From an uncultured Christensenella sp. (GTDB taxonomy: Bacteria; Bacillota; Clostridia; Christensenellales; Borkfalkiaceae), in NCBI GenBank assembly GCA_910578145.1, contig CAJTPJ010000008.1:6630-70629 (forward strand): a stretch of 64,000 nt of DNA, written 5' to 3'. How positions within the stretch are numbered: the first letter of the stretch is position 1; the number at the start of each line of letters is the position of its first letter. Of the stretch, positions 1 through 9,050 are shown piece by piece. The notes under the pieces are model-generated. The model was not told the DNA's origin. It did not search any database and worked only from the letters and a program-made list of their open reading frames with translations. Both the position numbers and the translations under genes were made by a program.

Positions 1-19
1 CAATTACCGCCGCCGAATA

Positions 20-25
20 TATAAT
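20..25 (+). promoter_or_regulatory. -10 element of the M18 aminopeptidase promoter
   Basis: TATAAT lies about 30 bases before the chosen start at 57. The matching -35 would fall just outside the left edge, so only half of the promoter can be seen. The upstream in-frame ATG at 24 overlaps this element, which argues against that start. Confidence 0.5.
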
Positions 26-56
26 GGATATTGAAAATAAAACAAGGAGAAAGCAA

Positions 57-1424
57 ATGGAGCTAAAGTATACCAGAAAAAACGTATATAAAGAAGCCGA
101 CGGCAAGGAGCTTGAAAAAATTTACGGCTTTGCCGAAGGTTACAAAAAGTTTTTAGATAATTCCAAAACAGAGCGCGACGCCGCGGTTACCGCAAAAAAA
201 TTGGCGGAAGAAAAAGGGTTTAAGCCCTTTTCGTTTTCGGAAAAACTTAAAGCGGGCGATAAAAGATATTTCATCAACCGCCACAAAAACGTATTTCTTA
301 TCAAGGTAGGCACGGAGGACGTTTCAAAAGACGGCGTAAGAATAATGGTTGCGCACGTGGATTCGCCCCGTCTTGACCTTAAACCCAACCCTATGTACGA
401 GGACAGCGGGCTGTGCTATTTAAAAACGCACTATTACGGCGGCATTAAAAAGTACCAGTGGACGGCAATGCCCCTTGCGTTGCACGGCGTGGTTATGCTC
501 CGCGGCGGCGAAAGAAAGGAAATATGCGTGGGTGAGGACGAAAACGACCCCATTTTCTATATCACCGACATTTTACCCCACCTCGGCGCGGAACAGTCTG
601 CAAAGCCGCTTGGCAAAGCTATCGACGGCGAAAGCCTTAACGCGGTTATAGGCGGGCTTCCCGCAGTGGACGACGAAGAGGATAAGGAAGCGGTTAAAAC
701 CGCGGTTTTGAAACTTCTCAACAAAAAATACGGGTTTACCGAAGTTGACTTGCAGTGTTCCGAACTCTGCTTCGTGCCCGCCGGCAAGGCGCGCGACGTA
801 GGTTTTGACGCCGCTTTAATTTCCGCTTACGGCCACGACGACAAGGTTTGCGCATACCCGGAAATGTGCGCGCTTTTCGACAGCGATTCAACGCACACGC
901 TTTTAGCCGTGTTTGCGGACAAAGAGGAAGTCGGTAGCGACGGTACCACGGGTATGCAGTCTAAGGTTATTTCCGACGTAATAGAAACCATAGCCAACTC
1001 GTTCGGGGCTAACCCCATAGAGGTAAGGTATAATTCCAAGTGCATTTCCGCCGACGTTACCGCGGCGTACGACCCTGCGTTTGCTTCGGCTTTTGAAAAA
1101 AGAAACACCACTTTCATTAACTGCGGCGCGGCTGTTTCCAAGTACACGGGCGCGCGCGGCAAGTCCTCCACAAACGACGCGGATGCGGAATTTATGGGCT
1201 GGATACGCGATATTTTCGAGGATAACGGGGTTTATTGGCAGACGGGCGAGCTGGGCGCTATAGATATAGGCGGCGGCGGCACGGTTGCTAAATTTATAGC
1301 AAACCTCGGCATAGACACGGTGGACGTGGGCGTTCCCGTACTTTCTATGCACGCCCCTTACGAGCTTATTTCCAAAGCCGACGTATATTCGCTGTACAAG
1401 GCTTGCCTTGCATTTTGCAAATAA
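57..1424 (+). CDS. M18 family zinc aminopeptidase
   Basis: A 455-residue cytosolic metallo-aminopeptidase that would remove N-terminal residues from peptides. The M18 signatures are clear: VAHVDSPRLDLKP near residue 100 supplies a metal-binding His and Asp, DKEEVGSDGTTG near 290 supplies the catalytic Glu pair, and HAPYELISKAD near the C terminus supplies the last metal-binding His. Length fits the family. I chose ATG 57 because AAGGAGA lies 7 bases upstream. An in-frame ATG at 24 has no ribosome binding site and overlaps a -10 box. The gene is monocistronic and ends in a strong terminator. Confidence 0.93.
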   Translation: MELKYTRKNVYKEADGKELEKIYGFAEGYKKFLDNSKTERDAAVTAKKLAEEKGFKPFSFSEKLKAGDKRYFINRHKNVFLIKVGTEDVSKDGVRIMVAHVDSPRLDLKPNPMYEDSGLCYLKTHYYGGIKKYQWTAMPLALHGVVMLRGGERKEICVGEDENDPIFYITDILPHLGAEQSAKPLGKAIDGESLNAVIGGLPAVDDEEDKEAVKTAVLKLLNKKYGFTEVDLQCSELCFVPAGKARDVGFDAALISAYGHDDKVCAYPEMCALFDSDSTHTLLAVFADKEEVGSDGTTGMQSKVISDVIETIANSFGANPIEVRYNSKCISADVTAAYDPAFASAFEKRNTTFINCGAAVSKYTGARGKSSTNDADAEFMGWIRDIFEDNGVYWQTGELGAIDIGGGGTVAKFIANLGIDTVDVGVPVLSMHAPYELISKADVYSLYKACLAFCK

Positions 1425-1442
1425 CTTGTAGTTGAAAAACAT

Positions 1443-1482
1443 AAAAAAACGCCGCCGAACTGTTGGTTCGGCGGCGTTTTTT
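1443..1482. terminator. Bidirectional intrinsic terminator
   Basis: An 11-bp GC-rich stem (1450-1460 with 1466-1476) has a 5-base loop, a T run at 1477-1482 and an A run at 1443-1449. It can therefore terminate both the aminopeptidase gene and the converging minus-strand gene. Confidence 0.9.
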
Positions 1483-1511
1483 CGTATTTAATTTAAATAT
1501 ATGCCATAAAA

Positions 1512-2840
1512 TTATTTGCTTTTGCTTCTGGGGATAAAGCTGTAAATTTCATCAAGTATTTGCCTTACGAAGCGCCTGTACTTCTTTGCGCCCGACTCAA
1601 ACAAAACGCATACCCTGTCGTCTATAACGCACAGTCCTTCGGACATAGCGGGTATAGAATAATCGTTGCGCTTTGATTTGCCGTCCACGAAATATACGTA
1701 AAGGCTGGAGCTGGTGTCCTTATACTGCGCTCCGCTTTTTGTTGTGATTCCCTCGTAAACAAACCCGCCGTAAGTCATTTGTTGTTCGTCTTCGTTTAAA
1801 ATAGGTTCGCCGTTTTCATCGGAAACTATCAAATCCTTGTAAGACTTTCTGTTGTCCGCGTTTTTAAGGTCTTCCCAGCCGTAGTATAAAAGGTGCGAAT
1901 TTTTAAGCCCGTAACTCTGCGAAAGCACAAGCCCGCCTTTATCCGCTTCCGCGCCGCGCAACCTCGCAAAGCCCTGAATTTCGTCGGTTATTGAGTAAAT
2001 ATTTTGCACGCGGGGCACTTTGTTTTCTTCGGGCAGGTTTTCGGCGCTAAGGGTGGTAAGCCCGTATTTATTGCTGGAAGCCGTGCTTATATTGTATTCG
2101 TACACGAACGCCCTGTTCATTTCGCCGCTGGGCGTTTTTATATGGTGTTTCGCGTCCGTTTTATAGTTCTTTTTACGGTAAAACTCGCCAACGTAAAGTT
2201 TATCGTAGGAGGTGGAAACGTTGGAAGGGTCGCCGTCGTAATCGTAATAGTAGCAGAAAGCCGCGTTTAAATTGGCGTTAAAAGAGCTGGTAAACTGCAA
2301 TTCTCCGTTTTTAGCCGCGTCTTCGATAATTTTGGTTGCAACGTTTTTTAAACCTGTGGAATTTTTTTCCTTTGCAACGTAAACGTTCTTGCCCGAAACG
2401 ACCCACAAAGTGTAGCCGTTAGTCGCAACGCCGCCAACGTGACCGGTGTGGTAACTTCCGTCCTCGTTTTTAAGGGTGACGTAACCTACGTAACCCGTCT
2501 TTTTGCCAACAACGTATATGCGCGAAGGCGCGTCGTCAAAGTACGCGCTTATAAAAAAGTAGTCCTGCTTGTCCGTTTTTTCTTTGCCCGCGGCGTCAAG
2601 GACGGGGTTGCCGTTTTCATCTTTCAAGGCGTAAGAGGCGCGGTAAGTGCCAAGCCCCTGCGGGCACGCGCCGTCTTTAAGACCGGGTATTTCAGCTTCC
2701 GCCCTAAAATCCTCAAACCCGTCGAATTTTGCGCCGCTTTTATAGGAGTCGCCCCAAAACCATATTACAAGGAAAACAGCAATCATCAATATCACGGAGA
2801 AAACCGCGGTAAACGTAATAAATAATTTCTTATGTTTCAT
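1512..2840 (-). CDS. Membrane-anchored extracellular protein, unknown function
   Basis: 442 residues. I do not recognise the family. A short basic N terminus (MKHKKL) is followed by one hydrophobic segment at about residues 8-29 with no obvious cleavage site, so it is probably an uncleaved anchor with the bulk outside the cell. The exported part is rich in Tyr, Gly and short beta-like segments, with several lines of the form 'YVGYVTLKNEDGSY', which could be a beta-propeller or other all-beta fold; this is inference. AAGGCG four bases before ATG is a weak ribosome binding site. It is a single gene, converging on the M18 aminopeptidase and sharing its terminator. Confidence 0.8.
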   Translation of the reverse strand: MKHKKLFITFTAVFSVILMIAVFLVIWFWGDSYKSGAKFDGFEDFRAEAEIPGLKDGACPQGLGTYRASYALKDENGNPVLDAAGKEKTDKQDYFFISAYFDDAPSRIYVVGKKTGYVGYVTLKNEDGSYHTGHVGGVATNGYTLWVVSGKNVYVAKEKNSTGLKNVATKIIEDAAKNGELQFTSSFNANLNAAFCYYYDYDGDPSNVSTSYDKLYVGEFYRKKNYKTDAKHHIKTPSGEMNRAFVYEYNISTASSNKYGLTTLSAENLPEENKVPRVQNIYSITDEIQGFARLRGAEADKGGLVLSQSYGLKNSHLLYYGWEDLKNADNRKSYKDLIVSDENGEPILNEDEQQMTYGGFVYEGITTKSGAQYKDTSSSLYVYFVDGKSKRNDYSIPAMSEGLCVIDDRVCVLFESGAKKYRRFVRQILDEIYSFIPRSKSK

Positions 2841-2944
2841 AAAACGCCTTATATATTAATAGTAAAATTATTTTAACAAAAAATAACGTAAAAAGCAAAT
2901 AAATTAGCGGGGAAAACCCGCGGGCTATCCATTATATAAGTTTG

Positions 2945-2973
2945 TTGACATTTTCGACAAATTATGTTAGAAT
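2945..2973 (+). promoter_or_regulatory. Sigma-A type promoter of the degV operon
   Basis: TTGACA (2945-2950), a 17-base spacer and TAGAAT (2968-2973). It drives degV and the two following coupled genes. Confidence 0.85.
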
Positions 2974-3039
2974 GTTAATCGTGCTTTGAAAATTAATATT
3001 AAAAAAGCCTAAAAAACCGAGAATATAAAAGAGGTAAAA

Positions 3040-3924
3040 ATGAGTATTTTATTGTGTGATTCCAATTGCGAACTTTGGTACACGCGGCTCGAAGAATTGA
3101 AACTCGACTATATTTCAATGCCGTATCTCTACGGCGGGGAACAATACAACTACGATTTAGGTAAAAATACCGACTTTAAAAAATTCTTTTCCGCAGTCCG
3201 CAGCGGCACGGTGCCCAAAACTATGGCGCTTAATCCCGAGGACTATAAGGAAATTCTTTCCCCCTATTTCAAAAAGGGCGAAGACGTTATTTATATCAGC
3301 TTTTCGCACGCTATGAGCGGTACTTTCGCGCAGCTTGATAAGGCGCTTGAAGAGCTTAAAATTGAATTTCCCGACCGTAAGTGCACCGTTTTTAACACCA
3401 ATTCCATTTCGCTTGGCGCAGGAATACAGGTGGAAGCGGCGGCGGAACTTAAATTAAAAGGCGCAAGCGACGGGGAAATTCTTGAATTTTTAAAAGATTT
3501 CACCAACCGCGTTTCCGTATATTTCGTAGTGGACGACCTTATGCATTTAAAGCGCGGCGGCAGGCTTTCGGGCGCGGCTGCGGTTGCGGGCACTTTGCTA
3601 GGGTTAAAGCCGCTTATAACGTTTAACGCGCAGGGCGGGCTTAGCGTAATAGAAAAAATAGTAGGGCGCAAAAAAGTTATAAAAAATATTGCGAATAAAG
3701 TTATAAACAATATTACGGGTAAGGAATACGGTGTTTACGTCGTGGACGCGGATTGCAAAGAGGACGGCGACGAGCTTGCCCGCGTTTTAAGCGAGGCTTT
3801 GCCCGACGTTAAAATTAAAAGGCAGCCCGTGGGACCCGTAATCGGTTCGCATTGCGGACCCGGCACTTTGGGCGTTATATTTATTTCGGACAAGCGTCCC
3901 ATTGCATTGGAGGGCAATGAATGA
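3040..3924 (+). CDS. DegV family fatty-acid-binding protein
   Basis: 294 residues, the usual DegV length. DegV/FakB proteins bind a fatty acid for phosphorylation by FakA or act in lipid handling. Seen: the N-terminal CDS opening, the TMALNPEDY segment near residue 65, SHAMSGTF near 90-97 and the GRLSGAAAVAGTLLGLKP core near residue 180. The ribosome binding site GAGGT sits 5 bases before ATG. The stop overlaps the start of the next gene by 4 bases (ATGA), so the following acyltransferase-like genes are translationally coupled. Whether it is a true FakB cannot be said, since no fakA is nearby. Confidence 0.9.
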   Translation: MSILLCDSNCELWYTRLEELKLDYISMPYLYGGEQYNYDLGKNTDFKKFFSAVRSGTVPKTMALNPEDYKEILSPYFKKGEDVIYISFSHAMSGTFAQLDKALEELKIEFPDRKCTVFNTNSISLGAGIQVEAAAELKLKGASDGEILEFLKDFTNRVSVYFVVDDLMHLKRGGRLSGAAAVAGTLLGLKPLITFNAQGGLSVIEKIVGRKKVIKNIANKVINNITGKEYGVYVVDADCKEDGDELARVLSEALPDVKIKRQPVGPVIGSHCGPGTLGVIFISDKRPIALEGNE

Positions 3925-5063
3925 TAACCGTTAAACAAATAACTTCCAAACGCGATAAAAAGAAATTTTTCAAGTTTTTAATAGATTTATACAAGGGTAA
4001 CCCTTACGCTTGCCCCAACCTGTACGCCGACGAATTTGCGGAGTTCGACCCTAAAACAAACGACGCGTTCCGCTTTGCGGACTGCAAAATGTTTCTTGCC
4101 TACAAGGACGGCAAGATAGCGGGCAGAATTGCCGGCATTTGGCACCGCGGCGTAAACGAAAAGTTTGGCTACAAGCAGTTAAGATTTACGCGTTTTGACG
4201 TTATAGACGATTTCGAGGTGACGAAAGCGCTGTTTGCCGAGCTTTACAAGTGGGCGGAAGAGCTGGGAATGGAAGAAATTATCGGACCTATGAGCTTTTC
4301 GGATATAAACGAAGAGGGTATGCTTATCGACGGGTTCGATAAAGACAGTATGTATTTTGAAATATACAATTACCCGTATTACGTAGAACATATGGAAAAG
4401 CTGGGCGCGTATAAGGTGGTAGACTGGAACGGTTACCGCATTGCAGTACCCGAAAAGGACGAAAGGCTTGAAAGGGTAAGCAACGTAGTTGCCGAGCGCA
4501 ACGGATTTACCGTGTTGGACGTAAATTACCTTTTAAAACACGATAAAAAGAAACTCGATAGTTATATTTTGCGGTGTTTCGACGTGCTTAACGAAGCGTA
4601 CGAGCCGCTTTACGGCGTTTCGCCGCTAAACGACAAACAGAAAAAGCGCGAAATGGACACCATTTATCAGGTGCTTATACCCGAATTCGCTTCGGTAATT
4701 TTAAAGGACGACGAGGTTATAGCATACGGGCTGTTGATGCCGTCCATAAACGAGGCTATGCGCAAAGGCAGGGGACGCATTATTCCGTTCGGGTTGCCGG
4801 CTTTTATAAAGGCGATGAAGCATATCGAAGTTGCGCATATGATGTCCATAGGTATAACTAAGGCGGAAAGCAACAAGGGCGCCGTTGCAATGATTTTGCA
4901 TCACAGCCTTATAGGTCTTAACAAACACGGCGTTAAATTCGTTGAAACGGGACCTATGCTCGAAGACAACGCGCCTATCCACAACCTTTGGAAGGAGTTC
5001 AATCCTGAAATTATAAAGCGCCGCCGTTGCTGGGGGCTTAAAGTCGGCGGTACTAAAAAATGA
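3921..5063 (+). CDS. GNAT-like acyltransferase, copy 1 of a tandem pair
   Basis: 380 residues. It resembles the large YghO-like/GNAT-related N-acyltransferase group: an N-terminal module with DGKIAGRIAGIWHRG (the beta-strand pair and acyl-CoA loop typical of GNAT folds) and a second half with IEVAHMMSIGITKAESNKGA that could be a second GNAT-like repeat. The substrate is unknown. It starts in a 4-base overlap with degV and ends in a 4-base overlap with copy 2, so the three proteins are probably made together. The two copies match almost residue for residue over the first 170 positions and then diverge. Confidence 0.75.
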   Translation: MITVKQITSKRDKKKFFKFLIDLYKGNPYACPNLYADEFAEFDPKTNDAFRFADCKMFLAYKDGKIAGRIAGIWHRGVNEKFGYKQLRFTRFDVIDDFEVTKALFAELYKWAEELGMEEIIGPMSFSDINEEGMLIDGFDKDSMYFEIYNYPYYVEHMEKLGAYKVVDWNGYRIAVPEKDERLERVSNVVAERNGFTVLDVNYLLKHDKKKLDSYILRCFDVLNEAYEPLYGVSPLNDKQKKREMDTIYQVLIPEFASVILKDDEVIAYGLLMPSINEAMRKGRGRIIPFGLPAFIKAMKHIEVAHMMSIGITKAESNKGAVAMILHHSLIGLNKHGVKFVETGPMLEDNAPIHNLWKEFNPEIIKRRRCWGLKVGGTKK

Positions 5064-6193
5064 TTACAGTTAAACAAATAACTTCCAAGCGCGACAAAAA
5101 AAAGTTTTTTAAATTTGCAATAGACTTGTACAAGGGAAATCCGCACGTTTGCCCCAATTTGTACGCGGACGAGTTTGCAGAGTTCGACCCTAAAATAAAC
5201 GACGCGTTCCGTTTTGCCGACTGTAAAATGTTTCTTGCCTACAAGGACGGCAAGATAGCGGGCAGAATTGCCGGCATTTGGCACCGCGGCGCAAACGAAA
5301 AGTTTGGGCTTAAACAGCTAAGATTTACCCGTTTCGACGTGATAGACGATATCGAAGTTACCAAAGCGCTGTTTGCAGAGTTGTACAAGTGGGCAAAAGA
5401 GCTTGGAATGGAAGAAATTATCGGACCTATGAGCTTTTCAGACCTAAACGAAGAGGGAATGTTGATAGAGGGGTTTGATAAGGACAGCACGTATATAGAA
5501 ATTTACAACCACCCGTACTACGTACAGCATATGGAAAAGCTGGGCGCGTACAAAGTGGTTGATTGGAACGGTTACCGCATAACCGTGCCCGAACAGGCGG
5601 ACGAACGGTTGCAAAAGCTGAGCGACCTTATAATTAAGAAAAACGGTTACGAGCTTTTGCCCGTAGCGCACCTTTTAAAGCACGATAAAAAGAAGTTGAG
5701 CGGTTATATAATGCAGTGCCTTGACGTTTTGGACGAAGCGTTTGCCGATTTATACGGTACAAGCCCGTTAAACGATAAGCAGAAAAAGCGTGAAATGGAC
5801 ACGATATATCAGGCGCTCGTACCGGAGCTTGCCGCAGTAGTGTTAAAGGACGACAAGGTTATTGCCTACGGGTTTATGATGCCTTCAATGAAAGAGGTGT
5901 TGCAAAAGGCGAGGGGTAGCATTTTCCCCCGCGGGATTATACCTTATATAAAGGCGATGAGTCATATCGAAGTAGCCGATATGATGTCTATAGGCGTTGC
6001 AAAAGAGCACACCAATAAAGGCTCGGTAGCGGTAATTATGAACAGTTGCCTGAAAGGGCTTATAAAACACGGGGTAAAATATCTGGAAACGGGACCCGAG
6101 CTTGAAACCAACAACAACGTGCAAAATCTTTGGAAAAATTACGAAACCAAACTCGTAAAAAGGCGCCGTTGCTGGGGGCTTAAAGTAGATTAA
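5060..6193 (+). CDS. GNAT-like acyltransferase, copy 2 of a tandem pair
   Basis: 377 residues, a paralogue of the gene immediately upstream. The first eleven residues are identical, as are the DGKIAGRIAGIWHRG motif and the C-terminal KRRRCWGLKV. Divergence is concentrated in the middle (residues 180-300), as expected if substrate choice differs. Its ATG overlaps the TGA of copy 1. A strong terminator follows, closing the degV operon. Confidence 0.75.
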   Translation: MITVKQITSKRDKKKFFKFAIDLYKGNPHVCPNLYADEFAEFDPKINDAFRFADCKMFLAYKDGKIAGRIAGIWHRGANEKFGLKQLRFTRFDVIDDIEVTKALFAELYKWAKELGMEEIIGPMSFSDLNEEGMLIEGFDKDSTYIEIYNHPYYVQHMEKLGAYKVVDWNGYRITVPEQADERLQKLSDLIIKKNGYELLPVAHLLKHDKKKLSGYIMQCLDVLDEAFADLYGTSPLNDKQKKREMDTIYQALVPELAAVVLKDDKVIAYGFMMPSMKEVLQKARGSIFPRGIIPYIKAMSHIEVADMMSIGVAKEHTNKGSVAVIMNSCLKGLIKHGVKYLETGPELETNNNVQNLWKNYETKLVKRRRCWGLKVD

Positions 6194-6195
6194 AC

Positions 6196-6236
6196 AAAAT
6201 CGGTATGGCGAAAATATCGCCATACCGATTTTTCTT
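6196..6236 (+). terminator. Intrinsic terminator of the degV operon
   Basis: A 16-bp perfect stem (6196-6211 with 6217-6232) and 5-base loop. The 3' arm runs into a T-rich tail. It starts 2 bases after the stop codon. Confidence 0.9.
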
Positions 6237-6318
6237 GCGTATGAACTATGCGTATATACCGCTCTATGATTCGTAGAGAGTGTATACGGCAAATATATGC
6301 GTTTAAAAATAAAAGGTA

Positions 6319-6347
6319 TTGCACTAAGTTTACAATCGTGTTATAAT
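6319..6347 (+). promoter_or_regulatory. Extended -10 promoter of the XRE/membrane regulator operon
   Basis: TGTTATAAT (6339-6347) is an extended -10. The -35 (TTGCAC, 6319-6324, 17-base spacer) is weak. The stretch 6240-6300 holds an imperfect inverted repeat around GCTCTATGATTCGTAGAGA that could be a regulator site or a leftover hairpin. Confidence 0.6.
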
Positions 6348-6413
6348 ATACGCGTCGTAAACGCTTGGCAAAAAAAATATTACGATTATTTATAAGGAGA
6401 CAATTTTTTTAAG

Positions 6414-7712
6414 ATGGACACTGTTACGATAGGCGAATACCTGAAAAGGTTGAGGCTTAGGGATAATTATACCCAATCCGAATTAGGTAAGCGCATTAAC
6501 GTTACGGATAAGGCTATAAGCCGCTGGGAAAGCGGTTTGGGTATGCCTGAAATAGGCAATTTGATGGTTATAGCCGAACTGTTTAACGTTTCCGTAGACG
6601 ATATTTTGCATTGTAACCTACGGGTATTTGAAAATGACGGGCAAAAACCCAACGACGGTTTGGTTGAAAACGACGGTACAACCGAAAACTTGGAAGATAA
6701 AAAGCCCGTTTCAAACCTTTTTAATAAATTTAAAACGGTTATTTTTTCTGCGTTTTTATCTATGGGCATATTTCTCGCAACGTACGTGCCCGTGTTTGAC
6801 GGCACTAACGTTTTAACGTTAAATATGCTTCCGTTTATCCTGCTTATAATAGCGGCGGGGCTTTTTGCCGCGGTTATAGTTGCGGAAAAATTTCTTCCGT
6901 CTAAATTTTTGATAATTACTAAAATAATAAACGTTGCGCTTTCCGCAGTCTGCGCGTTGGCCTGCTTGGTTTTTGCAATTTTACTGTTTTCGGTTTATAG
7001 CGGTGCGGCAAAATACTATTACAATTTCAACGTAGGCGGATTCGGCGCGTTGGCGTTTACGGTTTTACTCGTAGAGTTGCTGTTGTATTCCCTATCCGAC
7101 CTTTTGCAAAAAGACTTATTTAAAAAAGTTGCTTTAATAGTTAGCGCGGCGCTTGGCGGCGTTGCGTTAGCGCTGTGTTTAATAGGCTTGGTAAATTGCC
7201 ATACCTCTTTTATAGACTCGTTGTTGGGCAGCCCCGATTCATACGTTTCTTTGTGCGCAATGCTTATGGGGCTTATTTCCGTTGCTTACGCTTTGCGCGG
7301 TTTGAAAGTAGTTGGTATGGGCGTTGCGGGAACGGTTTTAATGTTTTTGCCTGCCGTTTTGTTTGCAATAGACGGTATAAGTAATTTCACGATTATAGAA
7401 ACTCCTATCGAAACGGACCTTTATCCGTACGGATTATTATGCGCGTTTGCGGTTTTTGCGCCTGCGGTAACTTCCATAGGCGGCTTGTTTGAGGGCGAAA
7501 AAGCACTTAAAGTAAGGCGTATAACCGCCGTAATTTCTTTATTGCTTTTAATTCCCTGTATTTATTACACTTTCGACGTGCTTGCGCTTGACGTTTATCT
7601 CGGCTCGCAAAACTATATCGTTGCGGTATTATTGCGCGTGGCGGTAATATTTGCCGCAATAGCAAGCTACGTAACGTTGTTTATTCCCAGCCGCAAAGGA
7701 GAAGAAATATAA
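6414..7712 (+). CDS. Membrane-embedded XRE family transcriptional regulator
   Basis: 432 residues. Residues 7-62 form an XRE/Cro helix-turn-helix (IGEYLKRLRLRDNYTQSELG, then VTDKAISRWESGLGMPE), followed by a short polar linker and about nine hydrophobic segments from residue 105 to the end. It should therefore bind DNA from the membrane and sense something there. The signal and target genes are unknown. AAGGAGA lies 13 bases before ATG, a rather long spacing. Its stop (TAA) overlaps the ATG of the next gene by one base, so a lipoprotein-like partner is made with it. Confidence 0.85.
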   Translation: MDTVTIGEYLKRLRLRDNYTQSELGKRINVTDKAISRWESGLGMPEIGNLMVIAELFNVSVDDILHCNLRVFENDGQKPNDGLVENDGTTENLEDKKPVSNLFNKFKTVIFSAFLSMGIFLATYVPVFDGTNVLTLNMLPFILLIIAAGLFAAVIVAEKFLPSKFLIITKIINVALSAVCALACLVFAILLFSVYSGAAKYYYNFNVGGFGALAFTVLLVELLLYSLSDLLQKDLFKKVALIVSAALGGVALALCLIGLVNCHTSFIDSLLGSPDSYVSLCAMLMGLISVAYALRGLKVVGMGVAGTVLMFLPAVLFAIDGISNFTIIETPIETDLYPYGLLCAFAVFAPAVTSIGGLFEGEKALKVRRITAVISLLLLIPCIYYTFDVLALDVYLGSQNYIVAVLLRVAVIFAAIASYVTLFIPSRKGEEI

Positions 7713-8629
7713 TGAAAAAGAGAAGCGTACTTATAGTTTTGATTATTTGCCTCGTTTTGCCTTTCGCCGTGGCGTTTTCGGGTTGTTTGTTGCACGAAGC
7801 AAAGACGGTGGACGGCGTTTGGGAGATAGATTTAAATGCCAGCGACAAAAAGGTTGCGTACGCGTTTAAATCTGCAAAAATAGTAGTTGATGCGAAAAAT
7901 TCCAAGGCGCGTATTGAAGCGGAATTTACCGACGAAGTTGATAAAATAGGATTTTATACGGGAACTTTTAATTTGGATACTACGATTTCAAATTACGGTA
8001 ATCATTTATCCATATATGAATACGATTATCAATCGGATACGAAAGAAAGTATATTATCTTTAAATATTTATTACGAAGACGTGGTTTACGCGGAAAGTAG
8101 AGGTGACGTTGACGTAACGTTTAATAAAACCGTAGGAGATTATAAAGCGGGAGAAAGTTATTATATTTCACCGTTGGTGTTTGTAAAAAGCGGTTCGGCT
8201 TCAATCCCTATAGACCCTGACGACCCTAACTTTAACCCCAATCCCAATCCTAATCCTAATCCTAATCCCAACCCGCCGCAGGTCGCTTCTAAGCACGAAG
8301 ATATAAAAAAACAATATAAAAACGCGGGATATACCGTAGACGTTTCCGCAAGCGACGTTGACCCGTCTACCGCGGCGCTTATAAAATCTATACAGGACGC
8401 GTACGCGCAGTTGGGCCTTAAAATGACGGTTATCGGCAAAAATTTAAGCTCGGTTTCGTTTGATACCGAAATGTATATGCTTATTTCCGCGGACAGCGAA
8501 AGCGTAATAAACGAGCTCGTCCAAGAGTTTGAAGGCACTTACCAATTTGCTAAGAAAGGAAGGGATATAATAGTTTCAATTTGGCCGTTGGGTACGCCTA
8601 ATTTTGCTCCTTTTAACCAAGCGGTTTAA
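7712..8629 (+). CDS. Putative lipoprotein with Asn-Pro repeat linker
   Basis: 305 residues, no recognised family. The N terminus is a signal peptide (MKKRS, hydrophobic 6-22) ending in FSGC, an imperfect lipobox, so it is probably lipid-anchored outside the cell. Residues 28-165 are an all-beta-looking domain. Seven Asn-Pro pairs form a linker near residue 175, and a compact C-terminal domain with VDASDVDPSTAALIKSIQDA-like helices follows. Co-translation with the membrane XRE regulator suggests that the lipoprotein is its sensor partner or its output; this is inference. Confidence 0.75.
   Translation: MKKRSVLIVLIICLVLPFAVAFSGCLLHEAKTVDGVWEIDLNASDKKVAYAFKSAKIVVDAKNSKARIEAEFTDEVDKIGFYTGTFNLDTTISNYGNHLSIYEYDYQSDTKESILSLNIYYEDVVYAESRGDVDVTFNKTVGDYKAGESYYISPLVFVKSGSASIPIDPDDPNFNPNPNPNPNPNPNPPQVASKHEDIKKQYKNAGYTVDVSASDVDPSTAALIKSIQDAYAQLGLKMTVIGKNLSSVSFDTEMYMLISADSESVINELVQEFEGTYQFAKKGRDIIVSIWPLGTPNFAPFNQAV
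8234..8275 (+). repeat. Hexanucleotide simple repeat coding (Asn-Pro)7
   Basis: Seven near-identical AAYCCN units inside the lipoprotein gene encode an extended linker. In-frame six-base units can expand or shrink by slipped-strand pairing without breaking the frame. Confidence 0.85.
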
Positions 8630-8650
8630 TCCGTTTCAATAAAAACCAAA

Positions 8651-8690
8651 AACCCGCTACGCCGTAAGTAAGACGTAGCGGGTTAGTTTT
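8651..8690. terminator. Terminator between convergent genes
   Basis: An 11-bp stem (8651-8661 with 8674-8684) has a 12-base loop, A-rich sequence on the left and T-rich on the right. It lies 22 bases after the lipoprotein stop and just before the end of the minus-strand gene. Confidence 0.8.
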
Positions 8691-8693
8691 ATT

Positions 8694-9050
8694 TTAAAAA
8701 ATTCCCCTTAAGATAAGCCCGAAAATAAACGTTGCAAACGCGCCTAAAAACGCCAAAAAAATTCGGAAAGTTATATCGCGCTGTTTCTGCCTTGCGTTGC
8801 GCTTGTAGGCGAAACCGCTTTCCCTAAGGTTTATAACGTACATTTTTTCGCCCTTTCGTTCCGAAGAAATTAAATCGAAATACCCGTCGCATTGCAACGC
8901 GGTAAGAATTTCGTCCAGCTTTTCGTAATTAATACGGTTTCGGGCGGGCAAAACGGACAGAATATCTATTGGAGAAACAAGACAGCCTTCCGTTCCGTCG
9001 CAAAGGCTGTAAACCGCCGCCATAACCATATTTTCGTTTTTGCTTAACAT
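8694..9050 (-). CDS. Small winged-helix-like protein with C-terminal membrane anchor
   Basis: 118 residues, no named family. Residues 1-75 read like a winged-helix module (helices around ENMVMAAVYSLCDG and EKLDEILTALQCDGYFDLI, then a beta wing). Residues 94-117 are one transmembrane helix. It starts in a TGATG overlap with the preceding gene on the minus strand, which has the same layout, so the two look like diverged paralogues. They are the last genes of the rqcH transcription unit. Confidence 0.75.
   Translation of the reverse strand: MLSKNENMVMAAVYSLCDGTEGCLVSPIDILSVLPARNRINYEKLDEILTALQCDGYFDLISSERKGEKMYVINLRESGFAYKRNARQKQRDITFRIFLAFLGAFATFIFGLILRGIF

Noticed and set aside
6240..6300. 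Possible tRNA or riboswitch before the XRE regulator
   Set aside because: Only an imperfect hairpin is seen. No cloverleaf, no known aptamer core.
8234..8275. Short tandem repeat as a possible CRISPR-like array
   Set aside because: The units are only six bases with no spacers and encode Asn-Pro pairs in frame.
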